16,736 nt of DNA from an uncultured Burkholderiales bacterium (GTDB taxonomy: Bacteria > Pseudomonadota > Gammaproteobacteria > Burkholderiales > Burkholderiaceae_E). The notes beneath the pieces are model-generated. The model searched no databases and had not been told where the DNA came from. It worked only from the letters and a program-made list of their open reading frames with translations. Both the position numbers and the translations under genes were made by a program. Position 1 is the first letter of the stretch. Every line of letters begins with the position of its first letter. Positions 13,872 to 16,736 of the stretch are shown piece by piece. The stretch is taken from assembly GCA_903898725.1 (NCBI GenBank), contig CAIUGQ010000177.1, positions 1 through 16,736 of the forward strand, written 5' to 3'.

Positions 13872-15062
13872 TCAGCCGCCTTCGGACTCGAGCGCCTCGG
13901 TGCGGCGCGGCGGATAGCTGTCCCAGTGGTTGCATCCGGGACACTGCCAGTAGAAGCGGCGGGCCTTGAACCCGCACTGGCCGCAGACGAAGCGTGACAG
14001 CCGGGCCGCCTGCTTCTGGATCAGCGCGCCGGCGAGCGCGATGTCCGAGGCCGCGGCATCGGTCTCGCCACCGGCCTTGCGCAGCTCGATGAGCTGCTCC
14101 AGACCGAGCAGCGACGGACTGCGCGACAGCGACTCGCGCAGCCATGCGATGGCGGCGGGCGCACCGTCCCGACGGGCCCGCGCCTGGGCGATCGCCCGCA
14201 GCGCATCGACCGACGGGTGCCCCTCGAGCGCGGCCTCGAGCCGGGCCAGGCCGGCGTCGAGCCGCCCCACCCGCTCGTGCGCCTGCAGCCAGCGCTCGCC
14301 GGTCAGCGCCAGGTGAGGAGCGCTGATTCGCGCAAGCTCGGTCCAGGCGTCGATCGCGGCGTCGAAGTCGTCGGCGGCGAACGCCGCCTCGCCGCGGAGC
14401 AGCCAGGGACGCGGATGCGCGCCCCCCGAGGCGAGCGCACGGTCGATCTCGCGCCGCGCCTGCTCGTGGCGCTCGGGTGCGTTGCCGGCGAGCGCCTGCT
14501 GGCCGAGCTCGCAGTGGAAGTGGGCGATCAGGTGGTGCAGGTCCTCGCCGGCGTCACGCTGCAGCCGCTGCGCGAGCTCGATCGCCCGCGGCCAGTCGCG
14601 CACCATCTGCGCGAGGTCGAGCCGATGGCGCAGCGCCGCCCGGGCATAGGTCGACCCTTCGAGGCGGTTGAACGCATCCTCGGCCCGGTCGAGCAGTCCG
14701 GCGCGCAGGAAGTCCTGCCCGAGCTCGAACAGCGCGTGCTCGCGCTGAGCGGGCTGCAGGTCCGAGCGGGACACCAGACTCTGATGGACACGGATCGCGC
14801 GGTCGGTCTCGCCGCGGCGCCGGAACAGGTTGCCGAGCGCGAAATGCAGCTCCACCGTCTCGGGGTCGAGGTTCACGACGTCGACGAAGGCGTCGATCGC
14901 CTTGTCCGGCTGCTCGTTGAGCAGGAAGTTCAGCCCCTTGAAGTACGCATCGGGCAGCTGCGAGGACTGGCGGATCAGGTGCCGCGTGTCGATGCGCGAG
15001 GCGAGCCAGCCCAGCCCGAAGAACAGCGGGATGACCAGCAGCCACCACAGCTCGAGTTCCAT
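13872..15062 (-). CDS. lapB: LapB (YciM), LPS assembly regulator with TPRs and rubredoxin-like zinc/iron ribbon
   Basis: A 396-residue inner-membrane-anchored protein that, in E. coli, guides the FtsH protease to LpxC and so sets LPS levels. The N-terminal helix (about 5-22) is the membrane anchor. From about residue 38 come tetratricopeptide repeats, beginning YFKGLNFLLNEQPDKAIDAF and ELHFALGNLFRRRGETDRAI. The C-terminal rubredoxin-like metal site has all four cysteines, CGQC (360-363) and CPGC (374-377). Length matches the family. It follows lapA by 34 bases in the rpsA-ihfB-lapA-lapB order common in proteobacteria. The ribosome site before the ATG at 15062 is weak. Confidence 0.94.
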   Translation of the reverse strand: MELELWWLLVIPLFFGLGWLASRIDTRHLIRQSSQLPDAYFKGLNFLLNEQPDKAIDAFVDVVNLDPETVELHFALGNLFRRRGETDRAIRVHQSLVSRSDLQPAQREHALFELGQDFLRAGLLDRAEDAFNRLEGSTYARAALRHRLDLAQMVRDWPRAIELAQRLQRDAGEDLHHLIAHFHCELGQQALAGNAPERHEQARREIDRALASGGAHPRPWLLRGEAAFAADDFDAAIDAWTELARISAPHLALTGERWLQAHERVGRLDAGLARLEAALEGHPSVDALRAIAQARARRDGAPAAIAWLRESLSRSPSLLGLEQLIELRKAGGETDAAASDIALAGALIQKQAARLSRFVCGQCGFKARRFYWQCPGCNHWDSYPPRRTEALESEGG

Positions 15063-15096
15063 CTGGGGACCGTCCCGGGCGCGTGCGGTGCGCCGC

Positions 15097-15438
15097 TCAG
15101 ATGCCGCGCGGGCCGGATTCGCCCCGTGCGGACAGCCGGGCGGCGTCGGACGGTGCGGCGGCTTCGGCTGCCCGTACGGCGGCCTTGGTGCTCGAGTCCG
15201 CGTCGCGGCGCAGCCGGCCGATCGAGCGGCGCTGGCGCAGCACCAGGGGCATCGTCGCGATCACGCCGATCAGCGCGCCCGCAGCGAAGAACAGCAGCAG
15301 GAAGAGCACGAGCGGCGCGCGCCACTCGAACTCGGGAATGCCGAAGAAACGCAGCGTCGCGGTGTCGGTGTTCGACAGCGCGAAGCCCATCATCACGAGG
15401 AACAGGCCCAGCTTGAACAGCCAGCTCAGCAGCCGCAT
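15097..15438 (-). CDS. lapA: LapA domain-containing inner-membrane protein
   Basis: A 113-residue DUF1049/LapA protein with two membrane helices (about 4-21 and 42-66) separated by the short NTDTATLRFFGIPEFEWRAPL linker region, followed by a basic and Ala-rich cytoplasmic tail. LapA works with LapB at the inner membrane in LPS assembly control. Its start ATG at 15438 lies 22 bases after the ihfB stop, with no strong ribosome site. The tail, with RQRRSIGRLRRDAD, is typical in charge but not informative about partners. Confidence 0.88.
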   Translation of the reverse strand: MRLLSWLFKLGLFLVMMGFALSNTDTATLRFFGIPEFEWRAPLVLFLLLFFAAGALIGVIATMPLVLRQRRSIGRLRRDADSSTKAAVRAAEAAAPSDAARLSARGESGPRGI

Positions 15439-15460
15439 CACGCCGGTCCCGGGGGCACGT

Positions 15461-15766
15461 TCAGCGCTCGTCGCCGTCGGCGCGGGCACGCACGTCGACC
15501 CGCTCGCGCAGTTCCTTGCCCGGCTTGAAGTGAGGCACCCGCTTCTCGGGCACCTGGACACGCTCGCCGGACTTCGGGTTGCGGCCGATGCGCGGCGGGC
15601 GGTGCGACAGCGCGAAGCTGCCGAACCCGCGGATCTCGATCCGGTGACCGTCGGCCAGCGTCTTGGCCATCGCGTCGAGGATGGTCTTGACCGCGAACTC
15701 GGCGTCCTTCGCAACCAGCTGCGGATACCGCTCGGCGAGCCGTGCGATGAGCTCCGACTTGGTCAT
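15461..15766 (-). CDS. ihfB: Integration host factor subunit beta
   Basis: A 101-residue DNA-bending protein that pairs with IhfA and binds specific sites in the minor groove. The sequence shows MTKSELIARLAE, the helical dimer body, then GFGSFALSHRPPRIGRNPKSG, whose Pro64 in RNP inserts between base pairs, and HFKPGKELRERV at the end. The C-terminal tail ARADGDER is slightly longer than in E. coli. The ATG at 15766 matches the universal start. An in-frame ATG at 15802 would add 12 residues and is unlikely. It lies 152 bases after rpsA, with strong hairpins between, and may have its own promoter as in E. coli. Confidence 0.95.
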   Translation of the reverse strand: MTKSELIARLAERYPQLVAKDAEFAVKTILDAMAKTLADGHRIEIRGFGSFALSHRPPRIGRNPKSGERVQVPEKRVPHFKPGKELRERVDVRARADGDER

Positions 15767-15833
15767 CGTCCCGGGGGACTGCTGATCGTCGATGTCCAGC
15801 ATGGCGGCCTGCGCGGCTCCGTGGAGAATGGGG

Positions 15834-15853
15834 CCCGGCCCTTTCGGTCCGGG
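15834..15853 (-). terminator. rpsA-ihfB intergenic hairpin, distal
   Basis: CCCGGCCC-tttc-GGTCCGGG is an 8-position stem with one mismatch. It overlaps in GC-rich sequence with the neighbouring hairpin at 15858-15875, so the two could be alternatives. No T run follows on the minus strand. Partial termination between rpsA and ihfB is possible. Confidence 0.4.
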
Positions 15854-15857
15854 GACC

Positions 15858-15875
15858 CCGGCCCCTGAGGGCCGG
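15858..15875 (-). terminator. rpsA-ihfB intergenic hairpin, proximal to rpsA
   Basis: CCGGCCC-ctga-GGGCCGG is a perfect 7-base stem with a 4-base loop, about 45 bases after the rpsA stop. It could be an rpsA terminator or attenuator, or an mRNA processing site separating rpsA from ihfB expression. Confidence 0.45.
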
Positions 15876-15918
15876 AGACCGGCCGCGCCCCCGCGGGGCA
15901 CGACCGGGGCACTGCGAC

Positions 15919-16736
15919 TTACTTCGTCGGCTCTTCGCCGCCCGACAGCTTGGCACGCAGCAGCGCGCCGAGGTTGGTCGTGCCGGTGGCGGCACCGCTC
16001 TCGGCCTGCATGCGCTGGATCGTCTCGGCAGTCTCGACGGTGTCCTTCGCCTTGATCGACAGGCTGATCGAACGGTTCTTGCGGTCGATGTTGATGATCA
16101 TCGCCTCGACCTGATCGCCTTCCTTCATGTGCATGCGGGCATCCTCGACGCGATCGCGCGAGATCTCGGACGCACGCAGGTAGCCGTCGATGTCGCCACC
16201 GATGTGGACCACCGCACCCTTCGGGTCGACGCTCTTCACGGTCCCGACCACGACGTGGCCCTTCTCGTGCTGCGAGGCGTAGCTGGTGAACGGGTCGCCG
16301 TCGAGCTGCTTGATGCCGAGCGAGATGCGCTCGCGCTCGACGTCGATCGCCAGCACCACCGCACCCACGTCGTCGCCCTTCTTGAACTCGCGCACGGCCT
16401 CTTCGCCGGTCTTGCTCCAGGAGAGGTCGGACAGGTGCACCAGGCCGTCGATGCCGCCCGGCAGGCCGAGGAACACGCCGAAGTCGGTGATCGACTTGAT
16501 CGTGCCGCTGACCTTGTCGCCCTTGCGGTGGTTCTCGGCGAATTCCTGCCACGGGTTCGGACGGCACTGCTTCATGCCGAGCGAGATCCGGCGGCGGTCC
16601 TCGTCGATCTCCAGGACCATGACCTCGACCTCGTCACCCAGCGACACCACCTTGCCGGGGTTGACGTTCTTGTTGGTCCAGTCCATCTCGGAGACGTGCA
16701 CCAGGCCTTCGATGCCCGGCTCGATCTCGACGAAGG
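15919..16736 (-). CDS. rpsA: 30S ribosomal protein S1, C-terminal part (cut by window edge)
   Basis: About 272 C-terminal residues of S1, which is usually about 560-570 residues long, so the N-terminal half lies beyond the window. S1 binds mRNA and brings it to the 30S subunit, mainly for messages with weak ribosome sites. Several S1 (OB-fold) repeats can be read: the end of one with IEGLVHVSEMDW, then GTIKSITDFGVFLGLPGGIDGLVHLSDLSW, then GTVKSVDPKGAVVHIGGDIDGYLRASEIS. The conserved pattern RISLGMKQ/RISLGIKQ ends repeats. The reading frame runs open to the window edge. Many genes here have weak ribosome sites, which would make S1 important, but that is inference. Confidence 0.97.
   Translation of the reverse strand, partial: FVEIEPGIEGLVHVSEMDWTNKNVNPGKVVSLGDEVEVMVLEIDEDRRRISLGMKQCRPNPWQEFAENHRKGDKVSGTIKSITDFGVFLGLPGGIDGLVHLSDLSWSKTGEEAVREFKKGDDVGAVVLAIDVERERISLGIKQLDGDPFTSYASQHEKGHVVVGTVKSVDPKGAVVHIGGDIDGYLRASEISRDRVEDARMHMKEGDQVEAMIINIDRKNRSISLSIKAKDTVETAETIQRMQAESGAATGTTNLGALLRAKLSGGEEPTK

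Noticed and set aside
15767..15802. Upstream ATG at 15802 as an extended start for ihfB
   Set aside because: It would add 12 residues not found in the conserved MTKSEL start of IHF beta, and no better ribosome site precedes it.
1..16736. A new defence, mobile or secondary-metabolite system
   Set aside because: I looked for nucleases, reverse transcriptases, toxin-antitoxin pairs, integrases, large modular enzymes and arrays and saw none. Nearly every gene has a standard housekeeping or envelope role.

Overview
The window is chromosomal, very GC-rich DNA from a betaproteobacterium, most likely in or near Burkholderiales. The evidence is the block rpsA-ihfB-lapA-lapB, the pilT-pilU pair divergent from yggS, murJ divergent from rpsT, and protein sequences typical of that group. 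All coding regions look intact apart from the two cut by the window edges. I see no rRNA, tRNA, CRISPR array, transposase, integrase, phage gene or plasmid origin. No gene-free stretch exceeds about 230 bases.

Layout. 1-709 (minus): a DUF1993 gene followed by a small S4 RNA-binding protein, overlapping by 4 bases. 810-3156 (plus): a HemJ/CopD-type membrane protein, a 2-hydroxychromene-2-carboxylate isomerase-like protein, and an RlmL-type THUMP rRNA methyltransferase. 3143-3273: a large imperfect palindrome lying between, and including, the stop codons of the convergent methyltransferase and pilU genes. 3270-5532 (minus): the type IV pilus retraction ATPases pilT then pilU. 5648-6385 (plus): yggS, PLP homeostasis protein. 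6390-6497: a group of hairpins between convergent yggS and rpsT. 6505-6768 (minus): rpsT, ribosomal protein S20. 6906-9298 (plus): murJ (lipid II flippase) translationally coupled to proC. 9314-10626 (minus): a ComEA-like exported helix-hairpin-helix protein with a low-complexity tail, coupled to ubiA. 10827-13644 (minus): a tight three-gene surface-polysaccharide-type cassette made of a WecG/TagA/CpsF glycosyltransferase, a Gfo/Idh/MocA oxidoreductase and an uncharacterised conserved protein. 13872-16736 (minus): rpsA (partial), ihfB, lapA and lapB.

How the genes work together. Most are housekeeping: ribosome and rRNA modification (rpsA, rpsT, RlmL-like), heme and ubiquinone synthesis (HemJ-like, ubiA), proline and PLP metabolism (proC, yggS), cell envelope assembly (murJ, lapAB) and nucleoid structure (ihfB). 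PilT/PilU retraction motors and the ComEA-like protein would fit type IV pilus-driven DNA uptake, although they lie in separate operons. The accessory part is the 10827-13644 cassette, which lies directly downstream of the LPS-regulating lapAB pair.

Five gene junctions use 4-base stop/start overlaps (GTGA, TTGA or ATGA), four of them with GTG or TTG starts, so translational coupling is common here. I found no convincing new defence or mobile system. The best leads are the uncharacterised third gene of the polysaccharide cassette, the long stop-codon palindrome, a probable leaderless HemJ-like transcript, and the Lys/Ala/Pro/Asp tail on the ComEA-like protein.
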